The notes beneath the pieces were generated by a model that saw nothing but the letters and a program-made list of their open reading frames with translations, was not told where the DNA came from and did not search any database. Positions 10,951 through 23,447 of a stretch of DNA of 64,000 nucleotides are shown piece by piece. This stretch comes from Notolepis coatsorum (Eukaryota; Chordata; Actinopteri; Aulopiformes; Paralepididae), in contig OZ020589.1 of NCBI GenBank assembly GCA_963971535.1, positions 85,537,258-85,601,257 on the forward strand, read 5' to 3'. Numbering within the stretch: position 1 is the stretch's first letter; the number at the start of each line of letters is the position of its first letter. The position numbers and the translations under genes are program-made.

Positions 10951-11468
10951 TAGTTGTAGAGAATTATGGATGTCTCAGCGGCAAGTAAAACTAGGTTTTA
11001 GCCTGAAGGCACATATTGTACAGCACTGTATGATAAGATGTATTGTAGTACAGTGGTACTATAGTTTGGTATTGTGACCTTTAATACAAGCATGGAAACA
11101 TATCATTTGTCCCAGTACTTTTCTTCATTCAGTACCAACTGAACGGGTTCCAAGGGTGTTTAAAGTAAAAAGGCACAGAGTAGTCAAGACAAGCGAGGCC
11201 GGTTACTCAGACAGTCCAGAGGGTAATCGAGAAGAAGGGTAGTCCGACGAGCGATGGTCATACACTGGATCCAGAACGAGAGCAGGGAGGGGAGCCAGGT
11301 AGAGGACTGAAGACTATGAAGACAAGCAGGATTAGACACGGCAAGACGGTTATGGGGATAAACAGGAATGAGCACAAAACTATGACTGACTGGGTTATAG
11401 CTGAAACTATAATCTGGTGTAGTCTTGCAGTATGAGCTGGGCATTTTATTTGTTTATTTAAGAGATTA
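10951..11468. other. No recognised feature
   Basis: A purine-rich segment at about 11180-11400, with phrases such as GTCCAGAGGGTAATCGAG, looks like an old dispersed repeat, but I cannot place it in a family. No gene is visible. Confidence 0.35.
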
Positions 11469-11524
11469 AAGCGTGGCCCATTTACTACAGGGATGAGGAT
11501 ATTCGCTGGCACTGAATGAGTTAA
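11469..11524 (+). mobile_element. TTAA-element right-end fragment
   Basis: GCGTGGCCCATTTACTACAG through GCACTGAATGAGTTAA matches the right end of the complete element at 57568-58314, including the terminal TTAA. Confidence 0.7.
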
Positions 11525-11837
11525 GCGGCATCTAGTCTTCCTGGGGTCCAACAACATACATACACAAGATAACATACACCGATAGAACACAAGAAAAGCA
11601 TATATCACAAAGAAAATGAATCATAGAATAGAGAAAAAACAGGTATCATAGAATAAAAATAAATATAAAACAGGAGATGAAAAAACAAAACAAGAGATAA
11701 AATCCAGTGTATCCTGTCTATTGTACTTTTGCACTTACTCAAATGTCCTTACTTCGGATAATAAGGTTTACTTTACCTTACCTTACAAGGTACCCCCTAC
11801 CTTTAATTAATCAATTAGCAATGCTTATAAGATATTC
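11525..11837. other. AT-rich stretch, nothing recognised
   Basis: Short simple repeats (AAATA and TTACC runs) occur, but no gene or dated insertion is visible. Confidence 0.4.
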
Positions 11838-12310
11838 CTTTATTGATCCCCTTGGGGGAAATGCAGGTGTCATAGCAGCATGGGGTAGGGGGTAGGGGAG
11901 GTACAGGTATGGACAGGGTAATACAAAGACAATATATATAAATATAGGCAATACAACTGTTTTAATCTGAATATAAAATGTGAATAAAAGTAAACAGTAA
12001 ATGGTGCAGATGGGAGTATACTCTATACCCTACATCTGCAGGCTTTAGTGGTTATGAGTCAGTTATTTCTAACAGTTCTGACGCTCTGCTGTTCTGCAGC
12101 CGTTAGTTCTCCAGCGGCTGGCATCAGTCCCTGCCCACGGTTGTGGAGCCTGATGGCTGCTTACTGGCTGACTGGTTAGTGGAGTATCGGGAGGGTATGA
12201 GTCTGTGACTGAACATGCTCCTCATCTTGGCTAGCCCCCTTATGTTTTTGGAGCCAGGAACACTGCTTACCTAATGCACTGCCCAGGCTTATTGTGGGTG
12301 TGGGGTAGCC
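11838..12310 (-). mobile_element. LINE 3' end, Rex1/L2-like
   Basis: On the minus strand the segment ends in CCCCCAAGGGGATCAATAAA, the familiar 3' terminus of teleost LINEs, preceded by a long UTR. Further upstream a phrase reading roughly SHQAPQPWAGTDASRW may be decayed ORF end. The 5' part is missing. Confidence 0.6.
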
Positions 12311-12383
12311 AGGCAGGGACAGAGATAATTAATTTAAAATGTAGTGAGGACTACACTGACCAAAATCTGTATAAAGATTAAAG

Positions 12384-12574
<191 letters not shown>

Positions 12575-12677
12575 GATGAAATATTCAATTAGATTGTTGA
12601 ATAGGGATACTTCACTTGAGATTAATAGAAGTGAACTGCACAAAATATTATGGACTGGAATTTATTTTGGAGACGTG

Positions 12678-12679
<2 letters not shown>

Positions 12680-12743
<64 letters not shown>
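12680..12743. repeat. (GA)n microsatellite
   Basis: About 32 uninterrupted GA repeats, followed by degenerate GA-rich sequence. Confidence 0.97.
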
Positions 12744-12749
<6 letters not shown>

Positions 12750-12855
12750 CAAGCCTAATCAAAGAGAGACAAAGAGAGAGAGACATGATCTGAGTAGTTG
12801 TAGAGAGACACAGACAACGAGGAAGGCACAGAGAGACATGGAAGAGGGGGGGGGG

Positions 12856-13186
<331 letters not shown>

Positions 13187-13435
13187 ACACGTGCGCACAC
13201 GCACACACACAGTTGGCAAATATATGCATATACACAGACAATGTCACCTGTGAAACAATTCTGTGTCACTGGCCAAGACACATAAAACACATATATACAC
13301 ACAAACACATGAAATAATGGGGACATTACATAGACTTACATGAATTCTGTAGCATGTTTTGATTGTGGAGCCTCGAAATGGTCCTGATTTTTCACATAAA
13401 CAAAGTACACACACAGGCAACACTCACAAATCAAC

Positions 13436-13615
13436 AATCAAATCAAATCAAATCAAATCAAATCAAATCAAATCAAATCAAATCAAATCAATTTATTTAT
13501 AAGGCCCAACAACACACGTTAATGTCCCCATGGGCCGTACAGGTCTTCTTTAAACAAGTCAAGAAGAAAACATAACAATAAGTCAAGAACAGAACAAGGA
13601 CACCATAAATAAGGT
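13436..13615 (-). mobile_element. (AATCA)n tail and LINE 3' end
   Basis: Eleven AATCA units are followed by ATTTATTTATAAGGC and a UTR-like stretch. Read on the minus strand it looks like a LINE or SINE 3' end with a TGATT tail. The family was not resolved. Confidence 0.5.
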
Positions 13616-13680
13616 CCAACAAATTTAAAATAAATGCAAATAAATGAAAGAATGCAAGCACTCCCAGACAATGTTCCCTC

Positions 13681-15526
13681 TAATTATTTTTTGGTCTGAG
13701 CAAACACTCAAACCTCCTGAGCAGACATCAGCAACTACTGAGCAACATACGTCACCTGCCGATTAACCGGTTAGTTGATAAGCGGCGGTTTGTAAAAAAT
13801 ATGAGAATCTTAATTTCCCTTAATGTCTAACATAAAAATATATATATTTTGCTGATACACAGAGAAATAATACAAAATGGCATATTATATTCCTTAATCA
13901 AATATTTATTTGACCATTGATTGACGATACAGAGCATAGTCCTTACTTTGGCTGGGTTGGCGGCGGCGGTGTGAGTCGTGTCACTAACTTTTGTCTTTTT
14001 AGGAGGCTGACTCGTCATTATTTTATTAAGTGAATTATAATGCGACTTCAAGGGTGACCATATTGTGATTATTTTTTAAAGAGGACACTCTGCCTTCAGC
14101 CTCAAGATACTTAATCAAAGTTTACTCAAAGATCCCTTATCATTATAATATATTTAAAGTATACCTCCTCTGTATGGATATAAAATTATTGTTTATATTA
14201 TTTTATATAACAAAATACTATCTCTCTATAACCAAAGTTACTCAACATGCTGTATTATGCCTAAAGTAATCTATCTGACAAATCTCAAGAAAATAACTAA
14301 ATCAACCTATGACAAAATAATATATATTTTCAAGTCTTACTGGACAAAATAAATAACAAGAAAAATATGATGTAATGTTCTAAATAATACCTCTTCTGTA
14401 TTAGAAAATCCAGCTTTAAAAAATATATCTTCATCTTTTCAATGTAATGTAAATTATAAAACAGTAACATCACAAAGATACTAATTTAAAAGTGCACTAT
14501 GCAGTTTCAGATGTGTTGCAATTAGTGTACTAAACTAATTTATTACACACATAATCCTTAGAATGATTGTATCATAAGCATCTTATCAAACCAAAACATA
14601 ATTTTGAGGCATCAAAATAGTTTTCAATTATTTTCTTTCTCTCTGTATAGCTGCATTCTTCAATCAATTCGGTCAACTTTGCCATCAAACTCTCGCCTCG
14701 CACTGCTTTGTTTGTAATGTTTTGCTGTGTCCATGTGAGCTTTGAGATCGCCAGCACCTTTATTAGACACATGAACATATGGTCAAGCTTTGCACGCGTT
14801 GCACTCCGCTTCCAATTAGTCTCGACCGGGATGATAAATTGGAAATTTTCTCTGCAGTTCATCTGTAATGTACATTTTCGCGTTTGCATTGTGAGGAGCC
14901 AGCAATGCTGGTCGGATCTGTCCACTTCCTCATCTGTTGTGTGTGTCTGTGTGAGCGTGCAGTAGCGCTGCCCACAAAGCACTGAAAGTGGGGCTTCTCT
15001 TGGTAACGTCATACGCAACAGGTTACCATTAGGGATGTCCCGATCAATTTGTTTTGCTCCCGATCCGATCCCGATCATGTGATTTTGAGTATCTACCGAT
15101 ACCGATCTTTCCCGATCCGATCAAAAAAAAATATATATATATATTTTTTTATCCCAATTTCTCACATTACATTCACCCTGAATGTTGACGTTATCCAGGT
15201 GGAAAGTTAACTTCATTCAAGCGAGGCATTGCAATCCTTGACATAAATCATTTGATGTATAATTAAATCGTTAAAGCGTTTGGGTCTGAGAGTGTGGCTG
15301 GTCTGCCGTTTTGCAGCTGGATACTATTGGTTTGTTTTGGCAAAATTCTTCTGCTCTGTGACAATAAATAAATGAATGATGATATGCAATTTAAAACCAA
15401 AACTAAGGCCTCAGTATGAGTTTAAGACGTGAACATGGTCATTGAAAACCGATTTCAGATGTGCGCGGGAGCGTTTTGCCATGTGCGCGCGCGCGCACGG
15501 GCGCACCTTAGGGGGAACATTGCGAG
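13681..15526. mobile_element. hAT-like DNA element with TCCCAGACA flanks
   Basis: The left side begins ATGTTCCCTCTAA and the right side ends TTAGGGGGAACATTGCGAG, a familiar inverted pair in fish DNA elements. TCCCAGACA occurs directly outside at 13672-13680 and 15527-15535. A minus-strand frame at 14572-15078 is not recognised, and no transposase is seen. Much of the interior is AT-rich. A second element end lies at 15030. Confidence 0.55.
15030..15140 (+). mobile_element. Terminal fragment of a hAT-like element
   Basis: TAGGGATGTCCCGATC and repeated CCGATC/ACCGATC phrases match a fish element class with TAGGGNTG ends. The opposite end is not in this window, so it is a fragment. Confidence 0.55.
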
Positions 15527-15640
15527 TCCCAGACATACCCCACGCGAAGGTAAGGAAAAACTCACTAAAACCTAACAATAGGTAAAAATGCTCCACAGGC
15601 AGTGTGGAGGAGAGAAACGAGAGGCAGTTAAATCATTTTG
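15527..15640. other. Short unassigned spacer
   Basis: Nothing recognisable lies between the hAT-like element and the satellite block. Confidence 0.4.
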
Positions 15641-16635
15641 TGTCCTGTACTGTGCAGGACAGTGATGCAACAGTAGCAGGACAGTGGATCACAGTGATGT
15701 AGCAGGACAGTGATGTAGCAGGACAGTGATGTAGCATCACAGTGATGTAGCAGGACAGTGATGTAGCAGGACAGTACATCACAGTGATGTAGCAGGACAG
15801 TGATGTAGCAGGACAGTACATCACAGTGATGTAGCAGGACAGTGATGTAGCAGGACAGTACATCACAGTGATGTAGCAGGACAGTGATGTAGCAGGACAG
15901 TACATCACAGTGATGTAGCAGGACAGTGATGTAGCAGGACAGTACATCACAGTGATGTAGCAGGACAGTGATGTAGCAGGACAGTGATGTAGCAGGACAG
16001 TACATCACAGTGATGTAGCAGGACAGTGATGTAGCAGGACAGTACATCACAGTGATGTAGCAGGACAGTGATGTAGCAGGACAGTACATCACAGTGATGT
16101 AGCAGGACAGTACATCACAGTGATGTAGCAGGACAGTACATCACAGTGATGTAGCAGGACAGTGATGTAGCAGGACAGTGATGTAGCAGGACAGTACATC
16201 ACAGTGATGTAGCAGGACAGTGATGTAGCAGGACAGTACATCACAGTGATGTAGCAGGACAGTACATCACAGTGATGTAGCAGGACAGTGATGTAGCAGG
16301 ACAGTACATCACAGTGATGTAGCAGGACAGTACATCACAGTGATGTAGCAGGACAGTGATGTAGCAGGACAGTGATGTAGCATCACAGTGATGTAGCAGG
16401 ACAGTGATGTAGCAGGACAGTGATGTAGCAGGACAGTACATCACAGTGATGTAGCAGGACAGTGATGTAGCAGGACAGTACATCACAGTGATGTAGCAGG
16501 ACAGTGATGTAGCAGGACAGTGATGTAGCAGGACAGTACATCACAGTGATGTAGCAGGACAGTGATGTAGCAGGACAGTACATTACAGTGATGTAGCAGG
16601 ACAGTACATCACAGTGATGTAGCAGGACAGTTAAA
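15641..16635. repeat. Minisatellite of 16- and 26-bp units
   Basis: The array alternates ACAGTGATGTAGCAGG (16 bp) with the same unit extended by ACAGTACATC (26 bp). Runs of these make irregular higher-order patterns of about 42 bp. Open frames across it are repeat translations. Confidence 0.95.
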
Positions 16636-17590
16636 GGTGTATTCCACCCAAATGGTTAGCAGGACAGTGATGTAGCAGGACTGTACAGTACAGTGGACAG
16701 TGGTAAAATGGCTGCAGGACAGTTAAAGGTGTATTCCACCCAAATAGTGTTAAAGGTTATAACCCAAATCGAATGATTTAAAGGTGTATTCCACCCAAAT
16801 TGTTTTAAAGGTTATAATACAGTAGCAGTACAGTGGATCACAGTGATGCAACAGTAGCAGGACAGTTAAAGGTGTATTCCCAAATGGTTAGCAGGACAGT
16901 GATGTAGCAGGACTGTACAGTACAGTGGACAGTGGTAAAATGGCTGCAGGACAGTTAAAGGTGTATTCCACCCAAATAGTGTTAAAGGTTATAACCCAAA
17001 TCGAATGATTTAAAGGTGTATTCCACCCAAATTGTTTTAAAGGTTATAATACAATAGCAGTACAGTGGATCACAGTGATGCAACAGTAGCAGGACAGTTA
17101 AAGGTGTATTCCACCCAAATGGTTAGCAGGACAGTGATGTAGCAGGACTGTACAGTACAGTACAGTGGACAGTGGTAAAATGGCTGCAGGACAGTTAAAG
17201 GTGTATTCCACCCAAATAGTGTTAAAGGTTATAACCCAAATCGAATGATTTAAAGGTGTATTCCACACAAATTGTTTTAAAGGTTATAATACAATAGCAG
17301 TACAGTGGATCACAGTGATGCAACAGTAGCAGGACAGTTAAAGGTGTATTCCACCCAAATGGTTAGCAGGACCGTGATGTAGCAGGACTGTACAGTACAG
17401 TGGACAGTGGTAAAATGGCTGCAGGACAGTTAAAGGTGTATTCCACCCAAATAGTGTTAAAGGTTATAACCCAAATCGAATGATTTTAAAGGTGTATTCC
17501 ACCCAAATTGTTTTAAAGGTTTTAATACAGTAGCAGTACAGTGGATCACAGTGATGCAACAGTAGTAGGACAGTTAAAAAGGTGTATTCC
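16636..17590. repeat. Macrosatellite, about 232-240 bp unit
   Basis: The landmark GTGTTAAAGGTTATAACCCA recurs at 16747, 16979, 17219 and 17454, giving periods of 232, 240 and 235. Each unit embeds the 16-bp minisatellite word and several AAAGGTGTATTCCACCCAAA phrases, so it grew from the flanking array. Confidence 0.92.
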
Positions 17591-17596
17591 ACCCAA

Positions 17597-17748
17597 ATTC
17601 TATATGAATTGAAAATGGGGGACCCTGATGGAAACAAGACAAACGTCTTTCTCAGGTCTGCATCCCCTTAACAATTGTATGTATTGAGCCGTACTGTATT
17701 GTACCCATTCTGCAATCTGTTAAATAAAGTTTTCATTCATTCATTCAT
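17597..17748 (+). mobile_element. LINE B 3' tail inserted in satellite
   Basis: The segment runs from CTATATGAATTGAAAATGGG through TCTGTTAAATAAAG to an (ATTC)n tail. It splits the satellite phrase CACCCAAAT/GGTTAGCAGG. Confidence 0.9.
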
Positions 17749-18356
17749 GGTTAGCAGGACAGCCCCATCACAATGTGCAGGTGTGTACAGTAGCAGTACA
17801 GTAGCAGTACAGTAGGTGTACAGTAGCAGTACAGTATGTGTACAGTAGCAGTACAGTAGGTGTACAGTAGCAGTACAGTATCAGTACAGTAGGTGTACAG
17901 TCGCAGGACAGTATGTGTACAGTATCAGTAGGTGTACAGTAGCAGTACAGTAGCAGTGCAGTAGGTGTACAGTAGCAGTATGTGTACAGTATCAGTAGGT
18001 GTACAGTAGCAGTACAGTAGCAGTGCAGTATGTGTACAGTAGCAGTACAGTAGGTGTACAGTAGCAGTACAGTATGTGTACAGTATCAGTAGGTGTACAG
18101 TAGCAGTACAGTAGCAGTGCAGTAGGTGTACAGTAGCAGTACAGTAGGTGTACAGTCGCAGGACAGTTAAAGGTGTATTCCACCCAAATGGTTAGCAGGA
18201 CAGCCCCATCACAATGTGCAGGTGTGTACAGTAGCAGTACAGTATGTGTACAGTATCAGTACAGTATGTGTACAGTATCAGTACAGTAGGTGTACAGTCG
18301 CAGGACAGTTAAAGGTGTATTCCACCCAAATGGTTAGCAGGACAGTACATCACAGT
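17749..18356. repeat. CAGTA-rich minisatellite
   Basis: Words such as GTACAGTAGCAGTACAGTAG and GTACAGTATGTGTACAGTAT repeat irregularly. Two copies of the macrosatellite phrase AAGGTGTATTCCACCCAAAT are included. Confidence 0.9.
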
Positions 18357-19622
18357 GATGAATGAATGAATGAATGAAAACTTTATTTAACAGATTGCAG
18401 AATGGGTACAATACAGTACGGCTCAATACATACAATTGTTAAGGGGATGCAGACCTGAGAAAGACGTTTGTCTTGTTTCCATCAGGGTCCCCCATTTTCA
18501 ATTCATATAGACATACATGACATACAGATAGTCAGTACTGCTACATCTATACATTTATGACATACCAGATTTGCAAATACAGTACTGTTTGTGATACAGA
18601 AGGAGTCAAGAAAAGGGAGTATATACATTTGACGTAGAAACTGTACATTGGAGGAGGTTGGGTGGGGGGGGTTGGGTACATTGGGATATTGACAACCATA
18701 CTGGGTAATTTACATTGGAGGTGGTTGGGGGGGGGGGGGGGGCCGGGGGGCACACTGTATAAACAAGTAACACTGTACATTGAGGGGGGGGGGAGGAGAC
18801 ACTGTACAAACAAACACAATTGTACATTGAACTATTGACAAAACCATACTAGGTAAATGACTGTACATTGGAGGGGGTTGGGTTAGGATATTTACAGGGG
18901 CCAGTGTTGAATTGCAGTCTCCCGTAGGTGTCCCTTGAGAGAGGTTTTGAAAGTGGGTAGTGATCCACATTCCTTTACAGCTTTGGGTAGGGCGTTCCAC
19001 ATTGATGTGGCATAATTGCGAAACGTGTTTAGTCCCTTATTTGAGCCGAATCTGGGTTTAACATGATTTGTGGAGCTCCCTCTGGTGTTGTGATCGTGGT
19101 ATTCACTGACCTTTGGGAAGTATTTTGACATGTACATGGGTACCTTGGTCGTGTAGTGTATCTTGTAGACCAGGCCCATTGCAAGTTGTTGTACTCTGTC
19201 GTCTACTCTAAGCCATCCTAAGTTGTCAAAGTGGGCAGGGGTGAGGTGGGTTCTAGGAGTAAGGTCAAGCAGTAGTCTGACCAGTTTGTTTTGAGATGTT
19301 TGTAATTTTGTTTTTAGCGCCTTTGAGGTGCTTTGGTACCATGAGGTGCAAGCATAGTCGTAGTACCCCTGAATGAGTGCTCCTGCCAGAGTCTTCAGGG
19401 TGTTCTTGTTTACCAGAGAGGAGATCCGGTACAAGAATCGAGTTCGTTGGTTGACTTTTTTTATTACATTGGATGCCATTTTGTCACAGGAGAGATTAGC
19501 CTCTAGGATGGAACCCAGGTAGGTAATTTCATCTTTCCTTGTGACAATATTGTCACCCACTGTAACTGAGAAGCCGTCGGTCTTGCTGAGTTTGTTATTT
19601 GAACCGAAGAGAATGGACTCTG
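18357..19622 (-). mobile_element. LINE B copy, 5'-truncated
   Basis: Plus-strand order is (AATG)n tail, 3' UTR, then coding sequence on the minus strand up to about 19622. GATG sits at both borders and the satellite phrase GTGATGCAACAGTAGCAGG is restored if the element is removed, so a 4-5 bp duplication is likely. The coding part begins inside the reverse transcriptase. Confidence 0.9.
18897..19622 (-). pseudogene. LINE B reverse transcriptase C-terminal part
   Basis: The frame starts near SILFGSNNKLSKTDGFSV and runs through ITYLGSILEANLSCDKMASN, LVNKNTLKTLAGALIQGYYD, LGWLRVDDRVQQLAMGLVYK and TMWNALPKAVKE-like text to the end. It equals the last third of the 34.3-36.7 kb ORF with few changes and no internal stop. 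Residues translated upstream of SILF come from the satellite. Without the catalytic FADD box it cannot be active. Confidence 0.9.
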
Positions 19623-20341
19623 ATGCAACAGTAGCAGGACAGTTAAAGGTGTATTCCACCCAAATGGTTTTAAAGGTTCGAATACCCAATTGTGTTATGG
19701 TGTCTTCCCCAAATCCTTTTAAAGCTTATAACCCCAAATAGTTTGAATGAATAAATGAATGAAATGGGACTATGAAGTCTTTATTTGTAACACATGTGAG
19801 ATGGGCAGCACACACGCATTCCTTTGGGGGGGTTGCCATTGAAATGTCATCTGCGCTTGACCCATCCTGTCATCCTTCATCCTGTCGTGGGTCCGCTCCA
19901 ATACAATACCTTGCCAATCCAAGTGCTCCTGTTCATCTTCATCAGGGACGTGACAGCATTAGCGATCAGTTCTGCATGTTTTTCCATTCTTTCGTTTTTA
20001 TTTTTGTATGTGTATTCCCACAAATAGCTTTAAAGGTGTATTCATCCCAAATGTTTCTAAAACTTTATTCCACCCAAAGTTAAAATACTACATCATGTTC
20101 AACTCCTAAAGGTATATATGCTTGAATTACATTCAAGTAATCTCATGACCTCCAGCTGGCTATAATGGAGGCGGTGAGCCCTCTAGTGTTCAAACATAAA
20201 TAAGACACTATTCTAGACAAAATGAATTCTAATATTCTACACACCGGCGCCTAATTGTGCCTTAAACTAAACACAATTACAAAATATATATATTTATATC
20301 GGAGAAGCTACCGACATAATCAAAACACTCATATGGCCCTT
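19623..20341. other. Satellite relics and unassigned sequence
   Basis: Phrases such as AAAGGTGTATTCCACCCAAA continue to about 19700 and reappear degenerately at 20020-20090, marking the decayed edge of the satellite block. The remainder is unassigned and non-coding. Confidence 0.5.
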
Positions 20342-20520
20342 ACACTGTGTCTACGTACGTGACTTCTATTTTTACTTCTATTTTTTTTACATGCTATACT
20401 ATTTTATTTCACTTATCTTTTGTCTAGCAGTCTCTGGAGCGTAACAGAAAGAAGCATTTTGTATAAAAGTATTCTGTACTTCTGTATGACAACTATTAAA
20501 GAAACTTGAACTTGAAACTT
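20342..20520 (+). mobile_element. LINE A 3' end
   Basis: It shares the UTR phrase CTTATCTTTTGTCTAGCA, GTATTCTGTACTTCTGTATG and the AAGAAACTTGAACTTG tail with the LINE A copies at 5421-5467 and 51291-51420. Confidence 0.85.
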
Positions 20521-20760
20521 GATACATGACATACAGATAGACAGTACTGCTACATCTATACATTTATGACATACCAGATTTGCATATACAGTACTGTTTG
20601 TGATACATGGCAGGCATGTTAGACATCGTTTTGCCTCCTGAGCACAGTGATGTACAGGTGCAGCTCAATAAATTAGAATATCGTGGAAAAGTATATATTT
20701 AGCTGTATTGATGCAGTAATTTGTGCAAAAGGAGCCCCAACCGCGTGAATACTTTCGGTA
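20521..20760. mobile_element. LINE B UTR scrap and a MITE end
   Basis: Bases 20521-20620 repeat in antisense the LINE B UTR (CATGACATACAGATAGACAG). At 20652 AGGTGCAGCTCAATAAATTA starts a vertebrate MITE end that I recognise; its partner end is absent. Confidence 0.6.
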
Positions 20761-20921
20761 AGCAACAAGCCCTTCCGCGTTGCTCTGATTGGCCGAGCGT
20801 GCGCATGCACATGAGCCGCAACAAGCCCCTCAGCCAGGCAGCAATACTAAGGTCCGCTTAATGCAATTTATACAAATGGAAGTATTGATTTTGCCGTAAC
20901 GAATCATTAAAAAAATATACC

Positions 20922-21055
20922 GTTAACTGGAATATGTTGTTTCTTTACACATATGTTGGATTATGTAATTGGTTTGTCATGACAAACCAATAAAAAAGAC
21001 AAACCAATTACATAATGATCCAACATATGTGTAAAGAAACAACATATTCCAGTAA
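20922..21055. repeat. Large imperfect palindrome
   Basis: Arms of about 56 bp (20922-20977 and 20998-21055) are inverted copies differing by a 3-base and a 1-base indel. The loop is about 20 bases and itself contains the palindrome TTTGTCATGACAAA. Confidence 0.95.
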
Positions 21056-21633
21056 CTTTTTCTGATCAGTTAGGAGTTGTTTAGAAACAGTGTAAATAAT
21101 AACAATCAAATAGCACACAAGCTAACACTACTACTACAAGCACAACACATAAACAAGCACATCATTTGTGATCAACTGTAATCCTCATTGTGCAGGTGTT
21201 CTCAGTGAGCATGGTGAGGTTATGTGCACACATTCAGATTGTCTTGTCCTTTCATGGTGCTGGTCCTCAAAAAAATTGCAGTTACTTTGTTGGGCAAAAA
21301 GAGCAATAGACTTAAGCTAAATTCAGGCAGCCAACCATGTCCAATGGCTGCCGATATCCTCCACCCTAAAAAGGTGCAGGATCACAGAGCCTGAAGAAGA
21401 GTGGAGCAGGAGACCAAACACACCCAGGACAGGATGACCACAGTCAGCAGATGAGGGATGGAGCAGGAGAGATGAGGAATGAGATAGGACTAAACAGACC
21501 AGTAAGTAGTGATTCCGGGCCCCCTGGGAGACATGCCAAGGAAAGAGAAAAAGTAAAGCATTGTTAGTTAGTATTGTGGCTATATGATGCTAATTATGTG
21601 AGTTAGTCAACTGGCCTACTAGAAGGCCTTTTA
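21056..21633. other. No gene recognised
   Basis: Moderately complex sequence. GAAGAGTGGAGCAGGAGACC and similar purine-rich words occur near 21400. No RNA gene, coding frame or dated insertion is visible. Confidence 0.4.
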
Positions 21634-21860
21634 TATGAGATCAAGTCAAGTCAAGTCAAGAGTTTTATTTGTCACGGCATACGGATATACAATGAAATGC
21701 GGGTGGTCTTGCCCGCAACGATGTGCAATTGGTACAACATATAATAGAATCCAATACAAAAAAATGTGTGCAATAAAATTGTGCAATAACAGGTAGCAGG
21801 TAACAATACATTTGTGCAATAACGGGTAACAGTTAACAGTTAACAGTAGTAGTAATAGTA
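21634..21860 (-). mobile_element. LINE C 3' end
   Basis: Starts with CAAGTCAAGTCAAGTCAAG and follows the LINE C UTR in antisense (TTTTATTTGTCACGGCATAC). Small repeats of AACAGTTAAC follow. Confidence 0.85.
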
Positions 21861-22202
21861 GTGCAATACACTGTTACTGTTGCTAATACTAATTTAAATT
21901 GGCCTTTCCTTTTGGCAATATATTTGGTATTTGGTATGGTCAAATATTCAGTATACTCAAGTCCCATTATGGAATATGGGTTTATTTCTGTGGCCACTAC
22001 TGATGACCATTTTGTATAATGCGTCATTGACAGCAACATCATGTGAAAATGTGCCCCATTGCATTGGAGCCTGGTGAGAGGATACAACATAGTGCTATGT
22101 GTCTAAGTACTAAAGCGATCAGTGAAATCTTGGCCTGTACAGCAATATCAGAACCTGAACCAATCCCAGCTACTCACATAACCTAGTTTTAGGTAGAAGC
22201 AT
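21861..22202. other. No gene recognised
   Basis: Nothing recognisable between the LINE C tail and a LINE B fragment. Confidence 0.4.
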
Positions 22203-23200
22203 AAATGTCATAACCTGGCAGATCTCAAAACAAACTGGTCAGACTACTGCTTGACCTTACTCCTAGAACCCACCTCACCCCTGCCCACTTTGACAACCTA
22301 GGATGGCTTAGAGTAGACGACAGAGTACAGCAACTTGCAATGGGCCTGGTCAACAAGATACACTATACGACTAAGGTACCCATGTACATGTCAAAATACT
22401 TCCCAAAGGTCAGTGAATACCACGATCACAACACCAGAGGGAGCTCCACAAATCATGTTAAACCCAGATTCGGCTCAAACAAGGGACTAAACACGGTTCG
22501 CAATTATGCCACATCGATGTGGAACGCCCTACCCAAAGCTGTAAAGCAGGGGTCAGCAACCTTAGGCACGAGTGCCACCATTGGTACACATTATCTAAAC
22601 CAACATGGCACACTAGCAAATGTGTAAGAGGAACCTTTTTGGAAATGTTGAGTTACCTCCCCATGCAGTTACCTCTTTCACAGCCATTGGCAGTTGCACA
22701 GCCTGTTATTTATGGTACTGTAGGTTGACTGATATACCAGGGATATTTCATGGTCAGAGCCAATGAGAAGGGTCAGTCTGTTGTTGTTTGCCGAACATTG
22801 AGTGTTAAACGCCATTTTGAGACCAAACATGAGAACTTTAAAGGATGAGGCAGACAAGGCTGAATGTGTCCAGGTGGCAAGCAAGCATCTCATAAAGACG
22901 GCAGCATTCTCTTATATATTTATGAGAGGAAAATGGTTATTAAAACTATTGCTATGCACGTTGCCTATATGGATGGAATAGAATTACAGATCTGTTGGAG
23001 ATTTACATTGTGATGTGGTGTCATAATTAACCTTAACATTGATATGGCACACTGGTTAACAAGAACATTTTAAAATGGCACTTTGTATCAAAAAGGTTGC
23101 TGATCCCTGCTGTAAAGGAATGTGAATCACTACCCACTTTCAAAACCACTCTCAAAGAGCAACTACGGGAGACTGCAATTCGAAACTGGACCCTGTAAAT
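22203..23200 (+). pseudogene. LINE B ORF C-terminus interrupted by hAT
   Basis: The frame reads LGWLRVDDRVQQLAMGLVNK, VPMYMSKYFPKVSEYHDHNT and TSMWNALPKAVK. The hAT insertion follows, and the protein resumes ECESLPTFKTTLKEQLRETA and stops at TAA near 23200. Joining the two halves across the 8-bp duplication restores the family sequence. Confidence 0.9.
22547..23109. mobile_element. hAT (Charlie-like) deletion derivative
   Basis: Ends are CAGGGGTCAGCAACC and, inverted, CAGGGATCAGCAACC. CTGTAAAG is duplicated at 22539-22546 and 23110-23117. On the plus strand near 22800 SVKRHFETKHENFKG is a relic of the N-terminal zinc-binding region of Charlie-type transposases. The catalytic core is missing. 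Confidence 0.9.
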
Positions 23201-23447
23201 GTCCTAACCCAACCCCCTCCAATGTACAGTAAATGACCAAGTATGGTTTCGTCAATATTCCAATGTACAGTTTTGCTTGTACAGTTGTACAGTGTACTTA
23301 GTATAATAGTAGTAGTAAAGTATAATTTCTGGGTACTTTTTACACCCCTGTTTATGATGAATTGAAAATGGGGGACCCTGATGTAAACAAGACAAACGTC
23401 TTTCTCTGGTCTGCATCCCCTTAACAATTGTATGTATTGAGCTGTTT

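Noticed and set aside
14572-15078. A 168-codon minus-strand frame
   Set aside because: It starts inside a separate transposon end (15030) and shows no recognisable domain; probably chance.
15628-16583. Open frames of up to 154 codons on the minus strand
   Set aside because: They translate satellite words (YCPATSLSCYIT) and have no independent support.
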